Virus record (IMG/VR): IMGVR_UViG_3300004807_000027 | Location: 1 to 55,595 of that record | Source: a virus | Length of the DNA stretch: 55,595 nucleotides | Strand: one strand, 5' to 3' | In this document: in pieces, positions 32,211 to 40,855 of the stretch | Layout of the letters: each line of letters opens with the position of its first letter | How positions within the stretch are numbered: the stretch's first letter is position 1 | Position numbers and translations under genes: made by a program | Notes under the pieces: model-generated | Told to the model about the DNA's origin: nothing | Seen by the model: the letters and a program-made list of their open reading frames with translations, nothing else | Databases searched by the model: none

Positions 32211-32787
32211 TTGCTATCTTCGGTTTTTTTTTATTATTAGATTCGATTAGGGTGTTAACTTTATCGTTTAACATTTTAACTGAAGATTGAAGATTATCAA
32301 TAGCATTCATGATATCTTCGTATTGAACTTTTTTGTTTAAATCAAACTCTAATTGATTAGAATCAGAATATGGTTGAACAATTGCTTGTTCCTGCTGCAC
32401 GGGCGGTGCAACAAACTGAAAATTATTATGCTCTACTTGTTGAGGTGCAGGTTGCTGATAAACAGGTTGTTGAGGCGGTCTTTGCTGTGGTGCTTGTGGT
32501 GGTATCTGCATACCAGCTGCTCTCATAACATTTGAAGGCATAACTTTAGACATATCCACATCCGTTACTTTAAGGCTATCCCCAACAGCGTTCTTTTTAA
32601 TACCGCCTATATCATTAGATACCATCTTGCCAAGCATAGCAATAGCAATCATTTGCTCTTTAGTCAAGCCTTGAGTATTACCGGCTATTCTTTCAGCATC
32701 TGCATCTGACATAGCAGGCGCAGCAGGCCGGTTCATGGCCTGCTGGCGAGCTTGCATAATTTGTTGTCTGCGTTGTTCTTCAGTCAT
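32191..32787 (-). CDS. Unknown protein with Pro/Gln-rich linker (198 aa)
   Basis: Encodes 198 residues. A helical N-terminus (residues 1-75) is joined by a Pro/Gln-rich linker (about 92-140) to a C-terminal coiled coil (about 148-185). The layout suggests an adaptor that tethers two partners. It lies between the SSB gene and the clamp gene and overlaps the clamp start by 20 nt, so an interaction with replication or late-transcription proteins is possible. I do not recognise it. Confidence 0.6.
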   Translation of the reverse strand: MTEEQRRQQIMQARQQAMNRPAAPAMSDADAERIAGNTQGLTKEQMIAIAMLGKMVSNDIGGIKKNAVGDSLKVTDVDMSKVMPSNVMRAAGMQIPPQAPQQRPPQQPVYQQPAPQQVEHNNFQFVAPPVQQEQAIVQPYSDSNQLEFDLNKKVQYEDIMNAIDNLQSSVKMLNDKVNTLIESNNKKKPKIANGTQTG

Positions 32788-32792
32788 TTAGC

Positions 32793-33722
32793 TTAGAGGT
32801 TATCTAAACCTTCTAGTATTGCCTTTACCTTATCATCGTTCTCAGTATCTTCAACTGCTACGTGAGCTGGTTTAGCAGTTTGTACTGGTTTAACAGCTGC
32901 TTTAACAGCAATCTTAGGTGCTTCATATGGTACATCATCATCTACATCATTTACTTCTGTAGGGGTAGATGAAGACGTATTGAATTCGTTATTATAAAAG
33001 TGAATATTAAGGAATTCTTGAATTTCATCAGGTGTTTTATGTTCAACCAATGTATTCAGATCATATGTACTATTATAAATTTCAGGAATCTTACTTTCAT
33101 CAAAACCTTCAATAGGTCCTGGAGAAAGGAACTTAGAAGCAGTATATTTTGGATATTTAGGTGCACCTGGCTTATCAGTTACTTGTTCTGCTTTAATACG
33201 GAACGTGCAACCAGTTTCATCTAACTTAAAAATCTTTTCACCGAATTCTTGCGAATCGTCTCCACTAATAGCTGAATTAATAATTTCGTTTAACTGCTTA
33301 CCATAACGAAGAATCTTTACAGTACCGTTATTCTTTGGTTCATTAGGATCTTGAATAACATAAACGTTTACATACCAGTTTTCTTTACGACGAAGACAAG
33401 CTTTAGCTTTTTCTTGATTTTCTTTTGTGCCATCTCTTAAGATCTTAAAATAAGCTTCACTGATTAGGCAGCGTTCATGCCAAGTACTTGGTGATGTAAT
33501 GCTTACATACTTACCATCTCGCTCACTGTTCCAGCCATGATGAAAATAATGTAAAAAGGTCTCTGCAGGGTTGCTAGTGTTAGGTAATAAACGAACTAGG
33601 TAATTACCTGGCTTAGCAATTGAAATGATATTTCTAAAGTTGCTATCTGCATTTTTTGTTTTAGCGCTTTCTAAAGCATTTTTAATGCTTTCGAACATAT
33701 TAGGATTGAATGTAGGTTTCAT
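32793..33722 (-). CDS. Single-stranded DNA-binding protein, gp32-like
   Basis: Encodes 309 residues, very near T4 gp32 (301). The central part has the gp32-type pattern RNIISIAKPGNYLVRLLPN, a His/Cys-containing loop (HHGWNSERDG, WHERCLISEAY, KACLRRKENW) at the place of the gp32 zinc site, then WYVNVYVIQDP and KILRYGKQLNEII. The C-terminus is acidic (NDVDDDVPYE and VEDTENDDK) as in SSBs that recruit partners. The start is preceded by a long AT-rich leader with CTATAATA about 13 nt upstream, compatible with its own strong promoter. Confidence 0.82.
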   Translation of the reverse strand: MKPTFNPNMFESIKNALESAKTKNADSNFRNIISIAKPGNYLVRLLPNTSNPAETFLHYFHHGWNSERDGKYVSITSPSTWHERCLISEAYFKILRDGTKENQEKAKACLRRKENWYVNVYVIQDPNEPKNNGTVKILRYGKQLNEIINSAISGDDSQEFGEKIFKLDETGCTFRIKAEQVTDKPGAPKYPKYTASKFLSPGPIEGFDESKIPEIYNSTYDLNTLVEHKTPDEIQEFLNIHFYNNEFNTSSSTPTEVNDVDDDVPYEAPKIAVKAAVKPVQTAKPAHVAVEDTENDDKVKAILEGLDNL

Positions 33723-33748
33723 AATTTTATTTTATTATAGTATATAAG

Positions 33749-34390
33749 TTAATCAATATTAATTTTATTAGTTAGTAGTTTGAGACCTTCATCAATTAAG
33801 TTCTTTGCTCTAGTAGAAGTAACTATTCGCATTTTATATTTTGAAATGTTAAAAGCTACATCTTTTAAGTATAGTTCTTTATCTTGAAGGTTAAGTGAGT
33901 TTAAGTTATTTTCGAAAAAAGGCAACTTAATTAACACGTATATATTAATTAATTTGTCTGCATAATCCACAAATGGTCTAAACGTATAGCCCTTTTTGGA
34001 ACTAGCATACTGATTTAAAGTAATCTTTTCATTATAACACGTAACAGCTAGGTACTTTAAGGATTTTTTGATATCCTCTATTTGCCCTTCAGTATCAGGC
34101 GATTCTTCTAGCTTTTGCTTTTGCATTATACTCCAAACAGCTATTGCTTTTTGAGTGGTATAAAAATTAAGAGGAAATAAATCCTCGTCTTTATATATAA
34201 CATACGGAGCTTTAAAAAACTCTTTAGGGTCTATTTGCGGAAACTTTTTAAAAAACAATACTAAACGTGCACATAAGATGCCGTCTGGTGTTTTTTCAAA
34301 GCCTTCAAAGTCTTTACGTGGTTTCCAAGGTTTGTTTTTAGAGCCTCTAGAGACTCCAAGAAACGTATTGTAAACTTCGGGTATGTTCAT
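33749..34390 (-). CDS. Unknown protein next to the SSB gene (213 aa)
   Basis: Encodes 213 mostly helical, basic residues without a recognised motif. In T4 the helicase loader gp59 (217 residues) lies beside gp32, and size, helical content and position here are similar, but I see no sequence match, so this is only an idea. It follows the 98-residue gene after 3 nt. The start is an ATG at 34390. Confidence 0.55.
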   Translation of the reverse strand: MNIPEVYNTFLGVSRGSKNKPWKPRKDFEGFEKTPDGILCARLVLFFKKFPQIDPKEFFKAPYVIYKDEDLFPLNFYTTQKAIAVWSIMQKQKLEESPDTEGQIEDIKKSLKYLAVTCYNEKITLNQYASSKKGYTFRPFVDYADKLINIYVLIKLPFFENNLNSLNLQDKELYLKDVAFNISKYKMRIVTSTRAKNLIDEGLKLLTNKINID

Positions 34391-34393
34391 TCA

Positions 34394-34690
34394 CTACGAT
34401 TGTAGTACCTCTCGTACAACTTTGCTACGACAAAGGTTAGAATTATGCTTTAAAAATAGCAATATTGCTTCCTTCTCATTATCAATTTGTACCATGCGCA
34501 TAAAAACTTTCTTGTATATTTTGTTTTTAATGATTAAACTAAATACTGCAACGCTATTAAGTTTTTTATTGTGTATAATTGAGCAAAACGAACAAAATTT
34601 AAGAATTTCGTTTTCTATTTCCTCTTCAATTAAAGCCCCCATTGGGGTTTCAAGTACTGCGCTTTCTAATGCTCCAATTACACCAGACAT
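34394..34690 (-). CDS. Unknown small protein (98 aa)
   Basis: Encodes 98 residues, helical with three cysteines near the middle (FCSFCSII and NLCRS). Its start overlaps the stop of the DHH phosphoesterase gene by 1 nt. It sits between that gene and the 213-residue gene in the replication operon. Size and position recall small late-transcription factors such as T4 gp33, but no sequence support was found. Confidence 0.55.
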   Translation of the reverse strand: MSGVIGALESAVLETPMGALIEEEIENEILKFCSFCSIIHNKKLNSVAVFSLIIKNKIYKKVFMRMVQIDNEKEAILLFLKHNSNLCRSKVVREVLQS

Positions 34691-35610
34691 TATTGTTGAA
34701 TAGGGGTTAATTGTTTAACGAATTCCATAAAGCCTTCGGTAATCTTACCACCGGCTGCATATTCATGACCACCACCGTCACATAGTTTGTTAGCAAGTTT
34801 AGACAAATCAACAGTACATTCTTTCTTTTTTCTGAAAGAGACGTGAGAACTAGAAGCATTAACAAAAAATACAATATCTGCAGGGAATTTCTTGAGAAGA
34901 TAATCGCACACATCATTAACATACTTATTGCCAGTAGTACCTACAATATAAATAGGTTGCTTACTAATGTTAACATTACCTGAGTACACTTCTAAATTCT
35001 TAATGGTGTTATCTCTACCTGTAATGTGATCTTTAATAATATTAACTTCAAACGTGTTAAAACTATCAAACCCGTTATAAAAGCGTTCTATAAACTTATG
35101 CACTCTAGTCATATCTAAAGTGCGTTGAGTGTTAATAAACAAACAGTTAATGTCGTAAGATTCTTTTAATTTAAACTGATAGCTATCATAATCATCAGCA
35201 AGAGCAATAAGGTACTTTTGTGCAGGTGTTAAAGAATCTTTAAGTAGTGATTTAAAGTGAATATATATTTTCTTAGCGCAAGAAGACGTTTCTACTACAT
35301 CTACGGTAGCGTTTTTATAGTTATGTTTATTGTTTACATGTGTGAGGTGATGATCAATAATAATAGCTTTTTTGTTATCGATTAAGTCAACACAACTACT
35401 TGTATCTAAGTCTAGAAACAAAACATTATCATAATTGTCAAAACTATCATCTTCTAGCCACTTTAAGAACTCTTTTCTAAAAGTACTAACAGTGCAGGCT
35501 TTAAATTTAATGTCTCCTAGCTTTGACTTTAATGCCCAATGCAATATTAACAGACTAGTTGCACCGTCTAGGTCAATATCTGTAAAAACATATATGTTGT
35601 TGGGATTCAC
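34690..35610 (-). CDS. DHH-family phosphoesterase (RecJ/NrnA-like)
   Basis: Encodes 306 residues from a GTG at 35610. All signature motifs of the DHH superfamily are present: FTDIDLDGATS (motif I), LFLDLDTSS (motif II), IIIDHHLTHVN (motif III, the DHH), a later Asp in ALADDYDSY, and the DHHA1-type substrate motif GGGHEYAAGG at residues about 280-289. Family members are RecJ exonucleases or nanoRNases and cyclic-dinucleotide phosphodiesterases; at 306 residues it is closer to the NrnA size. In this operon a role in recycling short oligonucleotides or cutting signalling nucleotides is possible. Confidence 0.85.
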   Translation of the reverse strand: MNPNNIYVFTDIDLDGATSLLILHWALKSKLGDIKFKACTVSTFRKEFLKWLEDDSFDNYDNVLFLDLDTSSCVDLIDNKKAIIIDHHLTHVNNKHNYKNATVDVVETSSCAKKIYIHFKSLLKDSLTPAQKYLIALADDYDSYQFKLKESYDINCLFINTQRTLDMTRVHKFIERFYNGFDSFNTFEVNIIKDHITGRDNTIKNLEVYSGNVNISKQPIYIVGTTGNKYVNDVCDYLLKKFPADIVFFVNASSSHVSFRKKKECTVDLSKLANKLCDGGGHEYAAGGKITEGFMEFVKQLTPIQQ

Positions 35611-35615
35611 AATGG

Positions 35616-36968
35616 TTATTTAACTATCTTAGTAATATTTTCCAGCTTTCTTTCTAAATTCATCATTTCATCTTCATTTGAATTGTTATTGGCATCTTTA
35701 CTGTATTCTTTTTCTACCTTTAAAGATAAAGTGCTATAGTCAATTCTCATTGTTTCTGGTGTGTGTTTAGGTCCAACACGGTTCTTAATACATCCCAAAC
35801 GAATAAGTCCGAGATCTTGATCGCCTTGTTCTTGATGAATAGACCAAACAACATCAGCAGTAAATGCAACACCTAGAGATTCGGATACGTTTTCTAACCC
35901 AGGCTTTTCCATACCATCACGGTTTGTTTGAATTGCACTAACTATAGGCACATTAAAGAAATAAGACAGTGCTCTTAGTTCTTCTGCTGTGTTCTTACCC
36001 TGTTCATAAGAGTTATCACCGCTACTAGCTTTAATTAAACCAAGGTAATCTATTACAAGAATATCCGGTTTAATACCTTTTTTAACTAAAGATTCAAGGT
36101 AAGATTTAATGCCACCGATTGTAATACTCTTTGGTGGGAATTCTTTAATAAGTAGTTTCTGTTTATGAGTATCTGTAACACTCATAAAGAAATTCTCTAA
36201 CGGTTTAATTTGTTGTTGTATTTCCCCAATTGGAATTTTAGATAAATGACTACTAATTCTCTTTGCATACATCATTTCAGGCATTTCAAGAGAAATAAGA
36301 ACAGTGGTAAGACCTCTAGCAGCCATATTAGCTGCAATATTACCTAAAAATATAGACTTACCTACATTAGTCGGTCCTAAGAACAAATACAATGCTCTAC
36401 CACGTTTAGCTAAACCACCACCGATTTTATTATCAATAAAATCCCAGCCTATTGGTATAGTTTCATTAGGTGCACCTAACTCATCAATAATCTTTTGATA
36501 CTGACCGTAAAAGTCTAAACCTACATCACTAACAAGCGATATATTACAAGCTTTTTCAAAAACTTGTAAAAATTTACCGTAATCAGATTTATCGTTAGTT
36601 ACATCTTCTACTATCTTTAATATAGCATTATGTACAGCTTTTTCTTTGAAGTAAACTTCTGTATTATTAATTAACTCTTCAATATTACCTTTATTATCAA
36701 ATTGTTTGTAACTTAATAAGGTATCTTTAAAAAGCTTAACATCTTCCTCTTTAGGAATATATGTTCTGATTTCTGTAACTGTAGGTAAACATTTACGTTT
36801 AGAGTAAAAGTCTTTAATAATATTAATAACAAGTTTATTACCAGGAGATTTAAAGTTCTCTGGTAACAAATGATCAAATATTAAAGAAGTGTAATAAGAG
36901 TTAGTAAGAGCATTGTATGCAATGACGTTCTCAAAAAAATCTGTATTGACTGGTAGTTTACTCTTCAC
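35616..36968 (-). CDS. Replicative DNA helicase, gp41/DnaB-like
   Basis: Encodes 450 residues from a GTG at 36968; no ATG is near. Walker A is GPTNVGKS (residues 198-205), the DnaB-type helix follows (FLGNIAANMAARGLTTVLIS), Walker B is LVIDYLGLI (about residues 309-317), and VSAIQTNRDG is the sensor motif. The N-terminal 150 residues are helical as in hexameric helicases. It unwinds DNA at the fork with a primase that is not in this window. The gene starts after a terminator and has TTATAATA ending 5 nt before the GTG, so it likely has its own promoter. Confidence 0.92.
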   Translation of the reverse strand: MKSKLPVNTDFFENVIAYNALTNSYYTSLIFDHLLPENFKSPGNKLVINIIKDFYSKRKCLPTVTEIRTYIPKEEDVKLFKDTLLSYKQFDNKGNIEELINNTEVYFKEKAVHNAILKIVEDVTNDKSDYGKFLQVFEKACNISLVSDVGLDFYGQYQKIIDELGAPNETIPIGWDFIDNKIGGGLAKRGRALYLFLGPTNVGKSIFLGNIAANMAARGLTTVLISLEMPEMMYAKRISSHLSKIPIGEIQQQIKPLENFFMSVTDTHKQKLLIKEFPPKSITIGGIKSYLESLVKKGIKPDILVIDYLGLIKASSGDNSYEQGKNTAEELRALSYFFNVPIVSAIQTNRDGMEKPGLENVSESLGVAFTADVVWSIHQEQGDQDLGLIRLGCIKNRVGPKHTPETMRIDYSTLSLKVEKEYSKDANNNSNEDEMMNLERKLENITKIVK

Positions 36969-36973
36969 GTAGT

Positions 36974-36981
36974 TATTATAA
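36974..36981 (-). promoter_or_regulatory. Promoter -10 element TTATAATA of the helicase gene
   Basis: TTATAATA on the minus strand ends 5 nt before the GTG at 36968 and lies just downstream of the terminator at 36993-37022. It restarts transcription after that terminator; a -35 box is not clear. Confidence 0.45.
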
Positions 36982-36992
36982 CCTATTTCATT

Positions 36993-37022
36993 AAAAAAGC
37001 TAAGGTTTCCCTTAGCTTTTTT
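36993..37022 (-). terminator. Rho-independent terminator after uvsX
   Basis: AAAAAAGCTAAGG (36993-37005) and CCTTAGCTTTTTT (37010-37022) form a 13-bp stem with a 4-nt loop. On the minus strand the stem ends in a T-run. It lies 3 nt beyond the UvsX stop codon and separates it from the helicase gene. Confidence 0.93.
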
Positions 37023-37025
37023 TAA

Positions 37026-38174
37026 TTATTCTGTAGTTTCTTCTATTTTAGGCTCATCAATTGTAGGAGCATCTAATGCTCCTCCATAGCGAACCTTTTC
37101 TTTGAGAGTTTCTTCTAACTTTGGAATTACTTTTTCATCCCAAAACTTAGTATCATTCTCCCAAGTTTTAGCATAACCGATTTTCTCTCCGTTAAACTGA
37201 AAGGTTGAACCCGTCTGTTGAATAACACCAAATGCTACAGCCATGTCTTTTAAGCCTGCATAACGACTCAATCCAGTACGGAAGTTGTTATACAATTCAG
37301 CTTTTAAAAACGGTGGTGCAAAACGATTTTTCACTGTCATTGCTGATAGTGTAACGCCGCTTACATTGTGAGCTACTGCAATTGATTCTTCTTCTTCGTT
37401 TTTATCAATTTTTTCGTTTCTAGTCGCAAGCTGAACCAACAAAGAAGCAAGATAAACAGGGCCAGAGCCACCGGACTGTTTTTTAACCAATTCAGGGTAG
37501 AGTGAAGTTGGGTTATCATAAATGTGATTAGTGAAAAGAATAGGTACCCGAGCTTTAGCTGCTTTAAACGTTAAAGCTCGCATCATAGACTTCATTGCTT
37601 TAGCCTTTGTACCCATATCTGCTGCATCCTTACCTTCTGTAACGTCGCGAAGCTCTTTAGCGCTTGCTAAGTTACCAAGACTATCAATAGCTATAATAAC
37701 CTTTAAGTTTGGATCATTAGCTGCAATAATCTTGTCTAAAAATGTAGCGATTTGGTTACGGCAATCCTCTACTGTTTCTACTGGATAGTATTTTAAGCGT
37801 TTAGGGTCAATACCTACACCTTCAGCTGATTGTTTGTCTACAGCTGCTTCAGTATCCCATACCGCAGCAAAATAACCCTTTTTCTGGGCATTAGCAATAA
37901 TCTTATTAACAATAAGAGTCTTGCCTGCTCCCGAAGGACCAGAAAAACCAGTTATTCTACCGACAGGTATACCTTTATAAAGAGAACCGGAAAATATTGC
38001 ATTTAAAGCATAAGAACCGGTATCAATCCAGTCTCCTACAATAGAAAGAGAGTTATCTTCTGATAGCATAGACGCATCTGCATTCAGTGCGTCTACTGCT
38101 TCAAAAATATCTTTTAAAGAAGAAGTCTTGGTTTCTGAAACCTTAGACTCTGCTGTTGATTGTTTACGGGACAT
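37026..38174 (-). CDS. uvsX: RecA-like recombinase, UvsX-type
   Basis: Encodes 382 residues, close to T4 UvsX (391). Walker A is GPSGAGKT at residues 79-86, the segment AAVWDTEAAVD holds the catalytic Glu, VIIAIDSLGNLAS is Walker B, and ARVPILFTNHIYDN followed by KQSGGSGPVYLAS is the L2/strand-exchange region. The C-terminus is acidic (PKIEETTE). UvsX drives recombination-dependent replication together with the SSB and the gp46/gp47 nuclease, all in this window. A terminator follows directly. Confidence 0.92.
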   Translation of the reverse strand: MSRKQSTAESKVSETKTSSLKDIFEAVDALNADASMLSEDNSLSIVGDWIDTGSYALNAIFSGSLYKGIPVGRITGFSGPSGAGKTLIVNKIIANAQKKGYFAAVWDTEAAVDKQSAEGVGIDPKRLKYYPVETVEDCRNQIATFLDKIIAANDPNLKVIIAIDSLGNLASAKELRDVTEGKDAADMGTKAKAMKSMMRALTFKAAKARVPILFTNHIYDNPTSLYPELVKKQSGGSGPVYLASLLVQLATRNEKIDKNEEEESIAVAHNVSGVTLSAMTVKNRFAPPFLKAELYNNFRTGLSRYAGLKDMAVAFGVIQQTGSTFQFNGEKIGYAKTWENDTKFWDEKVIPKLEETLKEKVRYGGALDAPTIDEPKIEETTE

Positions 38175-38177
38175 ATA

Positions 38178-38525
38178 TTAGTTACCGTCTGCGTCAAAAA
38201 GCTTAATGGTAGGAGCTGGTTGAGCGTTAGATGGTTTAAACATTTCTGTGTATTGACCAATAAGATTTGGCTCAAGCTCTAAATTAGAAGCAAGAGTAAT
38301 CTGTGTTTTACTAAGTGTCCAAGTTGGAAATGCATCCCTGTCTTTAAAAAACTCTCTAAACATTAAAGGATATAATTGTACTTGTAGTTTCTTTTCTTGT
38401 GTAGGAGCTACGTTAAGAATAGCTGGCTTAGTAATAGTAACACTACTATCATCTTGGCTTACAAATGTAGCAACAATAGTACGTTGAATACTGTCTAGGT
38501 AAACGATAATTTGATCTGGGTTCAT
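38178..38525 (-). CDS. Unknown protein upstream of uvsX (115 aa)
   Basis: Encodes 115 residues with an N-terminal beta-rich part (QIIVYLDSIQRTIVATFVSQ, SVTITKPAILNVAP) and a helical second half. No family is recognised. It lies 3 nt upstream of uvsX on the same strand and 36 nt after the QueF gene, so it belongs to this operon. Small beta-rich proteins of similar size are common near phage recombination genes, but no role can be claimed. Confidence 0.6.
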   Translation of the reverse strand: MNPDQIIVYLDSIQRTIVATFVSQDDSSVTITKPAILNVAPTQEKKLQVQLYPLMFREFFKDRDAFPTWTLSKTQITLASNLELEPNLIGQYTEMFKPSNAQPAPTIKLFDADGN

Positions 38526-38561
38526 ATAGTTATATTAATATAGTTTTTAATTTAATCAAGG

Positions 38562-39482
38562 TTATTGACGAGGAAACTTAAAGTAAGGTGCTTTTGCGTT
38601 AATAAGATACCTGTTAAGTAGTTTTTTATGGGATGCCCGTGTAGGAACAATATCCCATCCACCACGTCTTGCATAGTAGCAAGTTACCATAAGTTCTTCT
38701 GGTTGTAATAAGTCCCAAAGGCGTTTATAAGCAGCTTCACAAATTTCTTCATGGAAGTGACATTCATTACGGAATGAAACGATCCACTCTAATAAAGATT
38801 GCTCTGTAACTGCTTTATTACCTTTATAATAAATAAAAATATCCCCCGAATCTGGTTGCTTTGTAATCTTACAGTTAGAACGTAATAGAGTACTCATATA
38901 AAAGTGTTGCTCTGTTGATTCAGTTTCGTTAGCTACTAACAGATCAGCATTCTCGTTAAATACGGTAAACTTAATTTTCTCTGCACTTTTAATTTGTTCT
39001 AATGGACGCCAAATATTAGCACTATGATCTGAAAACCAGACTTTTCTATCTGTTTCAGTTTCAGGATCTGTAATTTGAGAATACAATTCTACTTTAACGT
39101 CAGTCTCTAATAATAAAGATAAGTCTTTAGAAGCTGTTTGCTTAATATTTTTAAGTACTTCTTTGGTATTCTTACCCATCTTCTGCATATTAAATGAGTT
39201 CCAGTATAGTTTCATTGACTTAGATTCTACAATGAAATCATTTTCAGCAGAATAAACTACTTTAGCCACGCAAGTAACAGGTAGACCACTATCTGTTAAT
39301 GCACTACATTCATAACCATTCCAAATGTCGTAACCTACAAAGGGTAAGAAACCATTCTTAAGATCAAGGTAAGTACGGTTACGTTGGCGCTCTTCTCGCA
39401 CCAAAATCTCTGGTGTATACGTGGTAGGAGAATCTACTCTCTGTCCAAGTACTTTGTCAATGTTATTAGTATTATAGCTCAT
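38562..39482 (-). CDS. queF: preQ0 reductase, long (bimodular) QueF
   Basis: Encodes 306 residues, the size of the two-module E. coli-type QueF. The motif ESKSMKLYWNSFN (86-98) is the family signature. The catalytic Cys204 lies in RSNCKITKQPDSGD with Asp211, and SFRNECHFHEE provides His244 and Glu245 for substrate binding. QueF reduces 7-cyano-7-deazaguanine (preQ0) to 7-aminomethyl-7-deazaguanine (preQ1) with NADPH. All key residues appear intact, so the enzyme is likely active. It overlaps the next upstream gene by 11 nt and is the last member of a coupled set with DpdN-like and DpdA-like genes. Confidence 0.92.
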   Translation of the reverse strand: MSYNTNNIDKVLGQRVDSPTTYTPEILVREERQRNRTYLDLKNGFLPFVGYDIWNGYECSALTDSGLPVTCVAKVVYSAENDFIVESKSMKLYWNSFNMQKMGKNTKEVLKNIKQTASKDLSLLLETDVKVELYSQITDPETETDRKVWFSDHSANIWRPLEQIKSAEKIKFTVFNENADLLVANETESTEQHFYMSTLLRSNCKITKQPDSGDIFIYYKGNKAVTEQSLLEWIVSFRNECHFHEEICEAAYKRLWDLLQPEELMVTCYYARRGGWDIVPTRASHKKLLNRYLINAKAPYFKFPRQ

Positions 39483-40047
39483 TAGTAAAATCTTTTGTTA
39501 TTGTATTAGTTATAATTTTAGTTCTTTCTTCAACTGTTCCCATAACGTAAACGAGTTTATTAGCAGGCATTGAATGATGCTTTAAATAAAAGTCAAACTG
39601 CTTTACAACCCCATCAAAAAACTCTTTACCTGTGCTTCTTTCACCGTCATCTTTAATATCAAGTTCAGGTACAACGTAAAATATTCTATCATAAACCTTT
39701 AGTAATTCTTCGTATACAGATAAAGCAGCTTGATATACTTCTTTATTAACTTGTCCTTTTTCATAAAAATAAGTCGTATATGCAATACCATCTAAAGCAC
39801 CTCTATCTAAAACCCAGTTACCTGGAGTCAATCCATACTCTAAATGTCTAGCCATTACCAAGTATTGAGTTAGAGAAGTACCACCCTCATTAATAGGTAC
39901 ATTCAAGTCTTTTAACCCTCTAGTTAAATTAGTTCTAAAAGAGAAATGATTGTCGTTTAAAAACAAATCTCCCTTTAGAGTTTTTACTAAAGTAGTTTTA
40001 CCTTGTGAATGAGCGCCACAAATTGTAGCTTTATAGTTTGTTCTCAT
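39472..40047 (-). CDS. P-loop nucleotide kinase-like ATPase
   Basis: Encodes 191 residues. Walker A is CGAHSQGKTTLVKTL (residues 10-24), and the segment WVLDRGALDGIAY resembles the DR-containing motif of nucleoside and nucleotide kinases, including NadR-type ATPases. RIFYVVPELDIKDD is the later strand. The fold is that of the AAA_28/NadR-kinase group. It is overlapped on both sides (QueF start and DpdN-like stop), so a role tied to the 7-deazaguanine pathway or to nucleotide supply is possible. The substrate is unknown. Confidence 0.75.
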   Translation of the reverse strand: MRTNYKATICGAHSQGKTTLVKTLKGDLFLNDNHFSFRTNLTRGLKDLNVPINEGGTSLTQYLVMARHLEYGLTPGNWVLDRGALDGIAYTTYFYEKGQVNKEVYQAALSVYEELLKVYDRIFYVVPELDIKDDGERSTGKEFFDGVVKQFDFYLKHHSMPANKLVYVMGTVEERTKIITNTITKDFTNEL

Positions 40048-40628
40048 AGTTTATTATTTAATAGGCTTTTGCCCATAAAGCCAACCCAATTATCAATTGA
40101 CAGTTTATGTAAATGCTCAATATATAAATCCACGCTTTTAAAATCCGTATAAAGATCTCCAGTACTAAAACGCATTTCAGATACAACTCTACCTGCATCT
40201 ACTTCAGGTATAACTTCATGAATAACATGACCATGTGTGTTATACTTTTTAATGGGATATGTTTGCCATACTTTAGCTTGTGGGTCTTTACCTTTTAATT
40301 CTGGAAATTTAGTTATAAGTCCTGGATGACCGTTATATATCTTAAACTTACCGCAAATTTCCTGTGGTACAATACGAAGAAAACCGTGTAGTGTAATAAC
40401 ATCTGCATGTCTTATAGCTTCTCTATACTCTTCTACAGTCGGCTTATTTGGTAAAAAAATAAACCGATCAAAACATCTCTCAAGAAGGTTAGGGTTAATT
40501 TTATCTAAATCATTAAAACTTTTATTAGTAATAATTGCATCCGGAAAACGACCTATCTTTGTAGATATTTCGTAAATTTCAGATCCACTCTGAGAGAAAA
40601 AGGTTTTCCAGATTAAAGTGCGTTTCAT
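40044..40628 (-). CDS. dpdN: PurN-type formyltransferase, probable DpdN (preQ1 formyltransferase)
   Basis: Encodes 194 residues of the formyltransferase fold. The catalytic triad of PurN is visible: Asn99 and His101 in YNGHPGLI and Asp144 in HEVIPEVDAGR, with LHGFLRIVP and FPELKGKDPQ as the loops around the folate pocket. A purine-synthesis GAR transformylase would not be expected alone here. Published work on phage 7-deazaguanines predicted a dPreQ1 formyltransferase (DpdN) that makes 7-(formylamino)methyl-7-deazaguanine. Lying between QueF and a DpdA-type gene, with 4-nt overlaps, this gene fits that role well. Substrate assignment is inferred from context. Confidence 0.8.
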   Translation of the reverse strand: MKRTLIWKTFFSQSGSEIYEISTKIGRFPDAIITNKSFNDLDKINPNLLERCFDRFIFLPNKPTVEEYREAIRHADVITLHGFLRIVPQEICGKFKIYNGHPGLITKFPELKGKDPQAKVWQTYPIKKYNTHGHVIHEVIPEVDAGRVVSEMRFSTGDLYTDFKSVDLYIEHLHKLSIDNWVGFMGKSLLNNKL

Positions 40629-40855
40629 AGGTTAAGACGGAACCCTATTGTATTATCACTAAAGAAAATAACAAGTGTAAAATCAACAATACCGTGTTTT
40701 ATTAGGTAAGGTTTGACATCAGATAGCTCTCTTACCGGCAACTCTTGATTCTTAATACAATCCCAAAAATAATAATCCCTAATAGTAATATTATCTGCCA
40801 GGAGATGGGGATAGTTAGCATAAACGGAGTTGGTTATAGCTTCTAATGTAGTCAT
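40625..40855 (-). CDS. Unknown small protein within the 7-deazaguanine set (76 aa)
   Basis: Encodes 76 residues with an alpha/beta pattern (SVYANYPHLLADNITIRDYY, then DFTLVIFFSDNTIGFRLNL). No family is recognised. It overlaps both the DpdA-like and DpdN-like genes by 4 nt, so it is translated with them and could be a subunit or specificity factor of the modification machinery. This is inference from position only. Confidence 0.6.
   Translation of the reverse strand: MTTLEAITNSVYANYPHLLADNITIRDYYFWDCIKNQELPVRELSDVKPYLIKHGIVDFTLVIFFSDNTIGFRLNL

Noticed and set aside
40044-40628. The formyltransferase as PurN for purine synthesis or as a methionyl-tRNA formyltransferase
   Set aside because: No other purine-synthesis gene is present, it is too short for Fmt, and it is translationally coupled to QueF-side and DpdA-like genes, so a 7-deazaguanine role fits better.
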